Source of the DNA: a gamma proteobacterium symbiont of Ctena orbiculata
Lineage (GTDB): Bacteria; Pseudomonadota; Gammaproteobacteria; Chromatiales; Chromatiaceae
Assembly: GCA_003094535.1 (NCBI GenBank)
Contig: NATV01000122.1
Location: forward strand, 1-59,721
Direction: 5' to 3'
DNA length: 59,721 bases
The notes under the pieces were generated by a model. It worked only from the letters and a program-made list of their open reading frames with translations. It was not told the DNA's origin and did no database searches. This document shows positions 1-7,760 of the stretch, piece after piece. Numbering within the stretch: position 1 is the first letter of the stretch; every line of letters starts with the position of its first letter. Position numbers and translations under genes: made by a program.

Positions 1-38
1 AGAATCAGAAGCAGCAGTGCGGTTGGGATTAAACGCAT
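1..38 (-). CDS. Start of an exported protein, cut by the left edge
   Basis: An ATG on the minus strand at 38 opens a frame with no stop before the window edge. Its twelve readable residues (MRLIPTALLLLI) look like the n-region and hydrophobic core of a signal peptide. It begins 21 bases after the stop of the acyltransferase gene on the same strand, which suggests an operon. No strong ribosome binding site is visible. Nothing can be said of its function from so little sequence. Confidence 0.45.
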   Translation of the reverse strand, partial: MRLIPTALLLLI

Positions 39-59
39 CGTTGAGTCGCTATGGTGGAA

Positions 60-1448
60 TCAGTGATGGGATAGACGGTTGGCGATCCGCACCATCCTGG
101 CCAACTCCTTCTCCAGGGCCTGACGCTTTTGGCGCAGGTATGACTTGATATCGCGTCGACGCAAAAAGAGCAAAAACACCCTGATATTCTCCCGGATTCG
201 CCGCATCTCTCCATGCACCATCAAGGCGACGAAGCTGCCGACGATCAGGGTCAAAATATAACCGAGCATCCAGATCAAACCGAAGTAGTGGTAAACCAGA
301 TAGCTCTGCAGCAACCAGAAACCGCTGAAAAAAAGCAGCCCCAACACCATATTGGCGGTATCGTACTGATTGGCACCCTTGGCGAAGTAGTGCGATAGCC
401 GTTTTGTCAGCTGGTAGGGCAGGTAGTTGTTCACCAGACCCCAGACCGCCACTGGAAACACAATCAGCACCATCCAGACTATGCGCAACAGATAGAGAGC
501 GATCAGTGTCGGCCTGTAGTCGATGTTGAGCTGATAATCCTTCACCCCGCAGTAACTGCAGATCTTTTCGAACTGTTTCAGCTGGCTTATCAAGCTCCTC
601 ACCCGGTCGGGTTCATACTTTCTCAGCAGACGCTGGGCGTCGATCAGGCGCTGTTGGGCGCGCAGACGCTGGTGCAGGTTGCGCTGCCGATATTTACCGT
701 GGCGGAAGGCGAAAAAGCGTTCCAGCCTGGCGATCAGGTTGATCTCTTCCCAGCTCTCCGCGTTCAGCGTTACCGCCTCCAGACCCCTTCGAATCCGCTC
801 GGTCAACTCGATGACGCGCGCTTCCTCGCTCTGCTGCGCAGCGAAGGTCAAGTCGACCGCATTGCCGAACTCTACCAGGACAGCGCTGCGAAACTTTCCC
901 CTCTGCGGAAAGGTAAGACCCACGGGAACGACCGCCGGTTCCCTTGCCGTGACCGCCATGGTCTCCAGGGCAAGGCGGGCGGCACCGGTTTTCAATGCCG
1001 TCAGCCGCGGTATGTCGTGACTCTGACCTTCGGGGAATATGATCAGCGTCTCCCCTTGCGCCAGCAGTTGATAACAGCGATTGAAGGTATCCCTGTTATT
1101 GTTTACATCGACACCGGGATCACCGCGGCGGTAGATAGGAACCGCGCCGATCAGGTTCAGGATCGGTTTGAGCAGGGGATTATCGAACAGGCCGCTGCGC
1201 GCCAGTGGCCGAATCGCCCTCGTTGTCGCGGCCTGCAGTACCACGGCGTCCGCCAAGGCATTGACATGATTCGCGCAGAGGATGATCCCCTGATCTGCAG
1301 GCAGATGTTCAGCGCCGACAACCTCGAAACGGTGGTAAAAGATCCGTACCACGAGACGGCAGAATCCCTGCCAGGTTCGTTCAAACCAAGTCAGTTGACC
1401 TGCACCAGCGACGGAGGTTGGCACGCTTTCCATGATGAATCTAAGCAT
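60..1448 (-). CDS. PlsC-like lysophospholipid acyltransferase, membrane
   Basis: The N-terminal third carries the PlsC/LPLAT acyltransferase signature: the catalytic NHVNALAD motif (HX4D) and, later, FPEGQSHD, the acceptor-binding block of glycerophosphate acyltransferases. This implies acyl transfer onto a lysophospholipid or related acceptor at the inner membrane. The C-terminal half has several hydrophobic segments (around WMVLIVFPVAVWG and the segments after it) and ends in a basic tail, so the protein is longer than plain PlsC. The start is uncertain. The frame stays open to a TTG at 1589; I chose the ATG at 1448, preceded by GGACGTGAT. The exact substrate cannot be read from sequence. 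Confidence 0.82.
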   Translation of the reverse strand: MLRFIMESVPTSVAGAGQLTWFERTWQGFCRLVVRIFYHRFEVVGAEHLPADQGIILCANHVNALADAVVLQAATTRAIRPLARSGLFDNPLLKPILNLIGAVPIYRRGDPGVDVNNNRDTFNRCYQLLAQGETLIIFPEGQSHDIPRLTALKTGAARLALETMAVTAREPAVVPVGLTFPQRGKFRSAVLVEFGNAVDLTFAAQQSEEARVIELTERIRRGLEAVTLNAESWEEINLIARLERFFAFRHGKYRQRNLHQRLRAQQRLIDAQRLLRKYEPDRVRSLISQLKQFEKICSYCGVKDYQLNIDYRPTLIALYLLRIVWMVLIVFPVAVWGLVNNYLPYQLTKRLSHYFAKGANQYDTANMVLGLLFFSGFWLLQSYLVYHYFGLIWMLGYILTLIVGSFVALMVHGEMRRIRENIRVFLLFLRRRDIKSYLRQKRQALEKELARMVRIANRLSHH

Positions 1449-1849
1449 ATCACGTCCATGTTTAATCGCGCAGTTGGAACGGAACAGCGAGGTTTGGGTA
1501 TCCATGGGGCTGATTGAAGCTGAGACCGAGCTGATGAGTTGCGACAACCTGGCCGGTGCTGCCAACATAATACGGTAACGAGGAAGCAAACTCCTAGGAA
1601 CGACGGTGTGTAAACAATGAGTTATAATTTCCCGAATACCATCGATTCATGATTGCGTAAGCAGCAAGGATGGTTTTATGATTTTGCTACTTCTCTATAG
1701 TAAATTCTGATTGAATAATCCTGCTTTCGATTATTGATTGCGTCTATCTAATATGGCATAGAGCGTGTAGTGAAGATAATAATGATCATGTTTCTTCTGC
1801 AACTATAACCAATAATCCGCTAGATATTTCCAACAAAGGGGGAAACTCA

Positions 1850-2326
1850 ATGAAAGTGTTGAAGATTGTCGTGATGTCCGCTGTTTTTCTGGGTTTGCCG
1901 GTTCAGGCTGACTGGCGAAACGAGGGTAGCCCGGAAGAGCAGCTCGCGAATCTGGTCAAACTGGTGCCGGGCACATCTCATTGGATGTTTGAAATTGGCG
2001 AACGCTACAAAAATCTCTATTGGGCGGCAAAACTGGATCGATGGGAGTTCGCGCAATATCAAGTGGAGGAAATTGAAAAACTGATCACAGTAGTGCAACT
2101 TGCCAGACCGAAGCGTGCAGAGACGGCTGAGGAGTTTATTGACACGGGCCTGCCGGTTATCGCGGAAGGCGTGGCTTCGAAAAACTGGGATGCCTTTAAA
2201 CCGGCATTCGAAAAGCTGCGTCAGGCATGTATAACCTGTCACGGCAAAAACGACCACGCCTTTATTTCGCTACCAGCAGAACCCGCCACGGCAGGAAGCC
2301 CATCATTAAACCTGCCTCGCCGGTAA
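1850..2326 (+). CDS. Periplasmic monoheme c-type cytochrome
   Basis: A 158-residue protein with a signal peptide (cleavage near VQA-DW, residues 19-21) and one CXXCH heme site, CITCH, at residues 127-131. A single heme near the C-terminus after a mostly helical region resembles the general plan of class II (cytochrome c'-like) proteins, but I cannot assign a subfamily. It should act in periplasmic electron transfer or ligand binding. The start is well set: a purine-rich GGGGGAAA lies just upstream of the ATG. The gene stands alone and converges on the MotY-like gene. Confidence 0.8.
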   Translation: MKVLKIVVMSAVFLGLPVQADWRNEGSPEEQLANLVKLVPGTSHWMFEIGERYKNLYWAAKLDRWEFAQYQVEEIEKLITVVQLARPKRAETAEEFIDTGLPVIAEGVASKNWDAFKPAFEKLRQACITCHGKNDHAFISLPAEPATAGSPSLNLPRR

Positions 2327-2347
2327 ATGTAGAACCGTACACAGGGG

Positions 2348-2378
2348 ATGGTGGCGGTTGGATTCGCACCGCCACCAT
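2348..2378. terminator. Hairpin between convergent genes
   Basis: Ten-base perfect inverted repeat (ATGGTGGCGG and its complement) around an 11-base loop, placed between the ends of the cytochrome and MotY-like genes. No T-run follows on either strand, so it may stop transcription poorly or protect RNA ends instead. Confidence 0.4.
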
Positions 2379-2422
2379 AGGTGTGGAGAGGACAACAGGG
2401 CCCCGGACAAGCCACTGGGTTA

Positions 2423-3307
2423 TTACCGCTCCAGGTTGATCTCAACCCGACGGTTTGCCGCCCTTGCGGATTCGGTACGCCGTGCGATCTTGGGCCGTGA
2501 CTCGCCATAGTGGCGTTGGGTCATCAACCGACCCTTGACGCCCTTGCCTGTTAGATAGCTGTAGACATTTGCCGCGCGCCGTGCCGACAGACCCTTGTTG
2601 TAGCCTGTCGAACCCTGGTCATCCGCGTGACCCTCGATGGTGATCCTGCTGATCCTCTCGTCCGCCTGAATATAGGCGGCAAGCTGGTCGAGTCGCTGTT
2701 CTCCCTTGCCGTCCACCCGAGCCACATCCAGGGCGAAATGCAGCGTCGAATGGCGCAACGCTGAAAAGCCGCCGCTCTTCGGCAGCTGGCGAAGGCAGCG
2801 CTTGAAATCCCGATAGGGTTTTTGAAAATTGACCGGTGACAGCTGTACCCTCACCTGGCGGCGGCTGTCGTCCCAATCGGCAAATGAAAAACTCCCCACC
2901 TGCCCTTTTGTCAACGAGGTCAGCAGCCACCCCGCCTGCTTACGCGGCAGCGCCATAGGCCTCAGGCCGGGCTGAATGGCGATCACGTGCCGGATGGGAT
3001 CGGGAGGATTATGCTCCCATGGCGGCGAGACCTCATTCACGAACCCCTCGACAGGTTCGGGTACCGGCTGAAAGCTGTTGATGAAGAAGTGGAGATTTTC
3101 GCCTGCCAGTCGCCGGAACCGGGCCACCCCGAACTGCGGCACCTCGTGCTCCAGTTCGCAACTGTAATCCGAACCGGTAAACGACCATGCAGAGTCGTGC
3201 ATCTCGGCCATGTAGAGCTGATCCTCCAGCTCAAGCGCATACAGGGTATGGGATTTAAGCATCAACAGCAGCGACAGCCACAACGCTGCCGTGACGAAAT
3301 AGGTCAT
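2423..3307 (-). CDS. motY: MotY-like OmpA-family protein
   Basis: A signal peptide (residues 1-24 from the ATG at 3307, ending LYA) is followed by an N-terminal domain with a Cys-Glu-Leu-Glu-His segment, then FSFADWDDS and NFQKPYRDFKRC. I recognise these as MotY N-domain features. The C-terminal 110 residues are an OmpA-like peptidoglycan-binding domain (EGHADDQGS, LSARRAANV, NRRVEINL). MotY forms the T ring that anchors stator units around the flagellar motor in Vibrio and Pseudomonas. No other flagellar gene is nearby, as is common for motY. An insertion coding PEPVEG at about residues 85-90 coincides with a short palindrome. A general OmpA-family envelope role is the alternative. Confidence 0.72.
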   Translation of the reverse strand: MTYFVTAALWLSLLLMLKSHTLYALELEDQLYMAEMHDSAWSFTGSDYSCELEHEVPQFGVARFRRLAGENLHFFINSFQPVPEPVEGFVNEVSPPWEHNPPDPIRHVIAIQPGLRPMALPRKQAGWLLTSLTKGQVGSFSFADWDDSRRQVRVQLSPVNFQKPYRDFKRCLRQLPKSGGFSALRHSTLHFALDVARVDGKGEQRLDQLAAYIQADERISRITIEGHADDQGSTGYNKGLSARRAANVYSYLTGKGVKGRLMTQRHYGESRPKIARRTESARAANRRVEINLER

Positions 3308-3528
3308 CTCTTTATATCTGCAAACTGGAAACGCCATACCTCATACCACGGATCAAACGCCATTTCTGAAGAGCATATCGGCCAGCTGAGGTCGATCCTT
3401 AGTTGTCACCATGCAGGCTGTGATGGCCAACTCCGGTGGGATTCAAGTGTGGCTCAAGGCAACGGCCTATCAACCAGGACGGCGCGTATATAGCTTAGTG
3501 ATATCGGACGACTTCAAGCTATCAACTG

Positions 3529-4086
3529 CTACTCGTCTTCATGGGCCTGGAGGTAATCGATGAGACTGCGAAATCGATTGTAGTCTTGGCGATTGAACAG
3601 GGGATCCTCTCCGTGTGCGATTTCCGCCTCCAATTTCTGCCAATCCTTATCGCTGAGCACACTCTCCACCAGGGGAAACACCTCCTGCTCTTCGAGGTCG
3701 ATATGCTGACGCTGCAGGGCGACGAACTCCCTGCCCCGGGTCTCCACCTCCTCTCTCAGCAGCACCTCTCCCTGCATCGCCCCCTCCAGAGTCTTTCTGT
3801 AGTTGCGCGCCAATCCAATCAGATCGCTGTGCTCCTTGGTTATCCGTTCATAGAGGGGCTTGTGCTCTTTCATCGATTTCTTGCGAAACGCAACCTTGTT
3901 GACCTGATCTTCCGTGGGATGGTGGGACTGTTCGGCATAGTGCTCGATATAGTCCAACATCTCGATCTTGAGATCGAAATTCGCTTCGTGCCCGGCGCTC
4001 AGCGCATCCAGCTCGTGACTCATGAGATCGAGTAAGCGAGCCAGATTGATATGGTCTTTGTGGAGCTTTTCCAGTAGGGGTCTCAT
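3529..4086 (-). CDS. Hemerythrin HHE-domain protein
   Basis: A 185-residue cytoplasmic protein with hemerythrin-type metal ligands in the expected order: HKDH near the N-terminus, HYAEQSHHPTED, then HIDLEEQEVFP. It should bind a di-iron centre and so sense or carry O2 or NO; hemerythrins also take part in iron and nitrosative-stress handling. The start is set by the ATG at 4086, which overlaps the stop of the K+ channel gene (ATGA) and is preceded by the strong site AGAGGTGAT, so the two genes are translationally coupled. This pairing hints that the hemerythrin reports on, or protects, the channel; that is inference. Confidence 0.85.
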   Translation of the reverse strand: MRPLLEKLHKDHINLARLLDLMSHELDALSAGHEANFDLKIEMLDYIEHYAEQSHHPTEDQVNKVAFRKKSMKEHKPLYERITKEHSDLIGLARNYRKTLEGAMQGEVLLREEVETRGREFVALQRQHIDLEEQEVFPLVESVLSDKDWQKLEAEIAHGEDPLFNRQDYNRFRSLIDYLQAHEDE

Positions 4087-5786
4087 ATCACCTCTCTTTT
4101 TCTCAAGCGGCGCCAGACCCATCCCTCCGGTCTGGCCTCTCCCGTGAGAATATAGTTTAGGGCATTTTCATTTTGCAGCGTCCAGTGCATGCGGTTTTTT
4201 GCATAAACAGATCCGCAGAACAGCAAATGATCGTCCTTTTGTACCTTGAGATCCAATTCAGGCAGTAAAATATAGTCGTTGTGGCGATAGAGCATCAGCG
4301 GTATACAGGGGAGTTTACTGCTTCTATCCCTTGGATCCGTCATCAGCTCCCCCAAGGTCAGCTGGTTGCCGCGTCGGACAAAGGCACACACCGCATGGGA
4401 CTCACGCTCGGAAAAGGCGATTTCCCACACCTCCGGCGCATGATGCGTCACCAAGGCGGAGATCCTGCTGATCAGTTGGCAGGCCCATTCATCATCCTGG
4501 TGCAGTACAAGCTTGACGAACTGATGCTGCATCGGTGCGCCCAACAATACCCGAATACGGTTGGCAATGATATCGCTGGGCAACATTACCATCTCCGCAC
4601 CGACGGCCTCTATCACCGCATCGTTGTGTTTGAGATTCTGTCTCAGTATCACGAACAGGTCGGAGTTCAACTCCCGCGCGGTCATGATGATCGAGAGATT
4701 GTTGGCATCGTTGTCCGTGCCCGCCACCAAACCGACAGCCCTTTCGATCTCCGCTTCAGTGAGGGTATCCGCCTCCGTACCGCGACCGATAACGCAATGG
4801 GTGGGCGGGGTGCCCGTCATCTCGGGTTCCGCCTCCACGACAATGACCTCCAGGCCTTCGCGGACGAGCTTATCGTAGACCGCCTTGCCGAAGCGGCCAT
4901 AGCCGCAGATCACCCAGAGGCCCTTACTTGGGGGATAGACTGGGTCGTTGAGCATGTCTCTCTGGCCCAGGGAGAGCCAATCCTGCAACAGGCTGAGACA
5001 GGGCGCCTGAATAGCGGTCGCCAGGTGCAGGGCAAAGGCGTCGAAGGGATCGATAATGAAATCGGTGCCGAAGGATGCCATGTTCTTCTCCACGTCATGG
5101 GAGTCGGCTCGACAGATCACCTCGACCTCGGGATGGATCAATTTTGCCGTGATGGCGATCATCAGATTGTCTTCATTGGAATTGGTGAGCGCCACCACGC
5201 CCTCACACAAGGGATGTTTGAGGCCCGCCTCGAGGAGATGCTCGGGCAGGCTGGCATCGCCGCAGAGGCCGGGGACATACTCACGCAGGTTTTCCAACTT
5301 CAACATGTTGACGCGATCTTCGAGGATATCGATCACCACCGCGTGCTGGTTTCTGTCGGTAAGCGCCTTGACCAGCGCCTCCCCGGTCTGGCCATACCCG
5401 CAAACCAGATAAAATGACTCTCGCATTCTCTTGATTTGTTTGGTAAATCTGCGCTCAGTTAAAGCATTTTGGAAGGTTTCATCCTTGAGCAGGGCCAACA
5501 CGGTTCCGATGGAGTAGAGCCAAACGACGACGGTAAAAAAGATAGAGAAGCTAACCCATAGGCGCTGCGCCGCAGTGAAGGCGAAGGGAATCTCGCCGAA
5601 ACCGATGGTACTGGACATGAAACTGACGAAATAGAAGGCATGAAAGAAATCCATGTGCCATAGATTGCCGTCGGCATCCCTGCCGGGAATCAGCACCAGA
5701 CCCAGCATGGCGATGGAGTAGGTCATCACCAGGGTCAGCAGCGGCGCCCGCATGCGCCTGAAGATGAGGAAGAAGATATTGTTCAT
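4083..5786 (-). CDS. K+ channel with two RCK/TrkA-N domains
   Basis: The first 110 residues hold two membrane segments around a pore loop with the selectivity filter TIGFG (residues 60-64), a variant of TVGYG. Two NAD-binding RCK (TrkA-N) Rossmann domains follow, starting at YLVCGYGQTGEA (near residue 126) and WVICGYGRFGKA (near 290), and a TrkA-C-like region ends the protein. This is a ligand-gated potassium channel whose gate is likely set by nucleotide or ion binding to the RCK ring. Having two RCK domains in one chain is known for MthK- and BK-type architectures. The gene lies in an operon after a small membrane protein and overlaps the hemerythrin gene downstream. Confidence 0.88.
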   Translation of the reverse strand: MNNIFFLIFRRMRAPLLTLVMTYSIAMLGLVLIPGRDADGNLWHMDFFHAFYFVSFMSSTIGFGEIPFAFTAAQRLWVSFSIFFTVVVWLYSIGTVLALLKDETFQNALTERRFTKQIKRMRESFYLVCGYGQTGEALVKALTDRNQHAVVIDILEDRVNMLKLENLREYVPGLCGDASLPEHLLEAGLKHPLCEGVVALTNSNEDNLMIAITAKLIHPEVEVICRADSHDVEKNMASFGTDFIIDPFDAFALHLATAIQAPCLSLLQDWLSLGQRDMLNDPVYPPSKGLWVICGYGRFGKAVYDKLVREGLEVIVVEAEPEMTGTPPTHCVIGRGTEADTLTEAEIERAVGLVAGTDNDANNLSIIMTARELNSDLFVILRQNLKHNDAVIEAVGAEMVMLPSDIIANRIRVLLGAPMQHQFVKLVLHQDDEWACQLISRISALVTHHAPEVWEIAFSERESHAVCAFVRRGNQLTLGELMTDPRDRSSKLPCIPLMLYRHNDYILLPELDLKVQKDDHLLFCGSVYAKNRMHWTLQNENALNYILTGEARPEGWVWRRLRKREVI

Positions 5787-5815
5787 GAGAAAATCCCGCC
5801 AGGCCCGCTATCCGC

Positions 5816-6199
5816 TTAGCGGCGCAGCATGACGGTTTCGATGATCAACAATATGACGGAGACCACGTTCGCCAGCATTGCGCCGCCGGAAAGCGAGACG
5901 ATGCTGGCCATGGTGACTGCGGTGAGACCGGTCTCGGTCACGTGCACCGCCAGGGTCCAGACAAGCGCAGCGGCAAACAGCTGCAGCAGCGCCACCAGAC
6001 TGGTTGCCAACAACACGGCACCCATCTGGGTCCGATCGCCGAATTTGAGTACGGTGGCAATCAGGTTGACTACGATGACGGCAAACAGCTCATAGACATG
6101 GTGGTGATCCGGATTGTCCAGTTCACCGACAAAAAAGCCAAAATTCAGGGTCAGGGCAAGTACAATGAAAAAACCAAAAACCACCTTCTCCGGATTCAC
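5816..6199 (-). CDS. Small four-helix membrane protein (DUF6394-like)
   Basis: 127 residues, mostly hydrophobic, with about four membrane helices and a conserved-looking central stretch (YELFAVIVVNLIATVLKFGDRTQ, split here as YELFAVIVVNLI and KFGDRTQ). It resembles proteins I recall as DUF6394, though I cannot confirm the family. The start is a GTG at 6199 with GAGGAG seven bases upstream. It ends 29 bases before the K+ channel start, so it is the first gene of a three-gene operon with the channel and the hemerythrin. A role as a channel partner is inference. Confidence 0.72.
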   Translation of the reverse strand: MNPEKVVFGFFIVLALTLNFGFFVGELDNPDHHHVYELFAVIVVNLIATVLKFGDRTQMGAVLLATSLVALLQLFAAALVWTLAVHVTETGLTAVTMASIVSLSGGAMLANVVSVILLIIETVMLRR

Positions 6200-6480
6200 A
6201 CCGATTCTCCTCTATTTACCCGAGAAAACACCAATCAATCAGATCTTGGTGGAAAAGCTAGTTTTTTTCCAGTTATTTAGGCACTTCCCGGGAAACCGCC
6301 CTGGTTTGGCGCCGACAGCTCCACGCCCTGCGCCGCCATCAGGGGACATCTGCCGAAAAGGTCATATCAGTTAAAGCTTTTCGCTGCTCGACCGCTACTA
6401 AAAGCATGAGGAACAGCGCCCCGGGTTGGCCGGGCTCTGTGCCTATCCAAGAAATGCCCTCTATTTTAGAGAACAGGACC

Positions 6481-7464
6481 ATGTCTAATTTTATTAAATC
6501 TGTAGATGATCGTACGCGCCTGGCTGGCACCAATCGACTGGAGGTCCTTCTTTTCAGCCTGGGTAAAGATATCAGAACCGGTCGTGAAGAGACGTACGGC
6601 GTCAACGTCTTCAAGGTTCGTGAAGTGATGCTGGTACCGGAAATCACCCACGCGCCGGATATGCCCCCATCGGTAGAGGGCATGGTCAGCCTGCGGGGTA
6701 ATATGATTCCCGTGATCAACCTGCCCGACTTCTGCGGAATTCAGACGGAAGAACGGCCGGGTATCCTGATCGTCACCGAGTACAACAAGAACGTTCAGGG
6801 TTTTCTCGTCCATGCCGTCGATACCATCGAACGCCTGGCCTGGGAGGATGTCAAGGTGCCGCCGGCGATGATGGCGCAGCAGCATGGCGGACTGGTCACC
6901 GCGGTCACGGAACTGAAGGATAGTCGGCTGGTCATGATCATGGATGTGGAGATGGTCCTCAGTCAGACATCCGGCTTCGGCCAGGGTTCGGAGCTGTTCG
7001 AGGGTATCAAGCAGGTCGGAGACAGCGATATCACCCTACTGTTTGCCGATGACTCTGCCGTCGCCCGTGACCAGATCATTCGCACCATGGAACACATGGG
7101 CATCAAGTATATCGGCACCACCAACGGCGCCGAGGCCTGGAGCAAGCTCAAGGAGATCGCCGAACGGGCGACTGCGACCGAGCATAAGCCCAGTGACTTT
7201 GTGCAGATCATCCTGACCGACGTCGAGATGCCGGAGATGGATGGTTATGTCTTGACCAGGAAGGTCAAGGAGGATGCCCGCTTCAGCGATATTCCCATCA
7301 TCATGCACTCATCGCTCTCGGCAGATGCCAATATGGCCTTGGGAAAGGGTGTGGGCGCCGATGCCTACGTGCCCAAATTCGAGCCCACCGAACTCTCTTC
7401 CAAACTACACGAGATTATCGAGGGTATCCACGGCCATAAGAACGCTAGACGATCTGAATCCTAA
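6481..7464 (+). CDS. cheV: Chemotaxis protein CheV
   Basis: A CheW-like domain (residues about 15-170, with VNVFKVREVM and GMVSLRGNMIPVINL) is joined to a response-regulator receiver domain (about 180-315). The phosphorylation site is D247 in ILTDVEMPEMDGY. CheV links chemoreceptors to CheA and acts as a phosphate sink or adaptor. I chose the ATG at 6481, with AGGA five bases before it, giving 327 residues, a usual CheV length; a longer frame from 6406 adds residues unlike the family. No other chemotaxis gene lies in the window, so it is a stand-alone adaptor gene. Confidence 0.93.
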   Translation: MSNFIKSVDDRTRLAGTNRLEVLLFSLGKDIRTGREETYGVNVFKVREVMLVPEITHAPDMPPSVEGMVSLRGNMIPVINLPDFCGIQTEERPGILIVTEYNKNVQGFLVHAVDTIERLAWEDVKVPPAMMAQQHGGLVTAVTELKDSRLVMIMDVEMVLSQTSGFGQGSELFEGIKQVGDSDITLLFADDSAVARDQIIRTMEHMGIKYIGTTNGAEAWSKLKEIAERATATEHKPSDFVQIILTDVEMPEMDGYVLTRKVKEDARFSDIPIIMHSSLSADANMALGKGVGADAYVPKFEPTELSSKLHEIIEGIHGHKNARRSES

Positions 7465-7532
7465 GCAACATAGCGCTGCAGCCAGCTGCTGGAGCTGGGT
7501 GCAAATCCCGATATTTTCGCAACCCAAGGGTT

Positions 7533-7547
7533 GTTACCTTAAGTAAC
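7533..7547. promoter_or_regulatory. Palindrome GTTAC-N5-GTAAC, likely operator of the cbrXAB-like genes
   Basis: Inverted repeat GTTACCTTAAGTAAC lies 18 bases before the cbrX start. Extended by one base each side the half-sites read TGTTAC and GTAACA. The same 15-base motif with one change lies upstream of the sodium:acetate symporter genes at 14769. Half-sites of this kind are what I recall for CbrB targets in Pseudomonas, though with wider spacing. Autoregulation by the CbrB-like protein is a reasonable inference. Confidence 0.5.
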
Positions 7548-7565
7548 ACCTGCTAGGCTGTAGGG

Positions 7566-7760
7566 ATGCGCGAGCCACCACCACCCGACCGACAGATAGA
7601 CCGTACAGTCGCCCTGGGTCTAACGATCCTGCTGCTCTTCTCAACACCCATCATGATCTTGTGGACATCGCCGGGCAGTCCCTGGTATCTGCCCTATCTG
7701 TTATGGGCCGCCGTCATCTGCCTCATTGCCTGGGTCAGCCTTCGACACCATGAGCCATGA
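7566..7760 (+). CDS. cbrX: CbrX-like small membrane protein
   Basis: 64 residues with two predicted membrane helices (residues about 16-33 and 40-58) and short polar ends. Its last 11 bases overlap the start of the transporter-kinase gene, so translation is probably coupled. In Pseudomonas a small gene, cbrX, sits in the same place and overlaps cbrA; size, topology and position match, which is the basis for the name. No catalytic residue is visible. It may tune cbrA translation or sit with the kinase in the membrane. Confidence 0.65.
   Translation: MREPPPPDRQIDRTVALGLTILLLFSTPIMILWTSPGSPWYLPYLLWAAVICLIAWVSLRHHEP

Noticed and set aside
4281-5417. Plus-strand open frame opposite the K+ channel
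   Set aside because: The other strand encodes an unmistakable channel with RCK domains that overlaps the hemerythrin gene with a good ribosome binding site.
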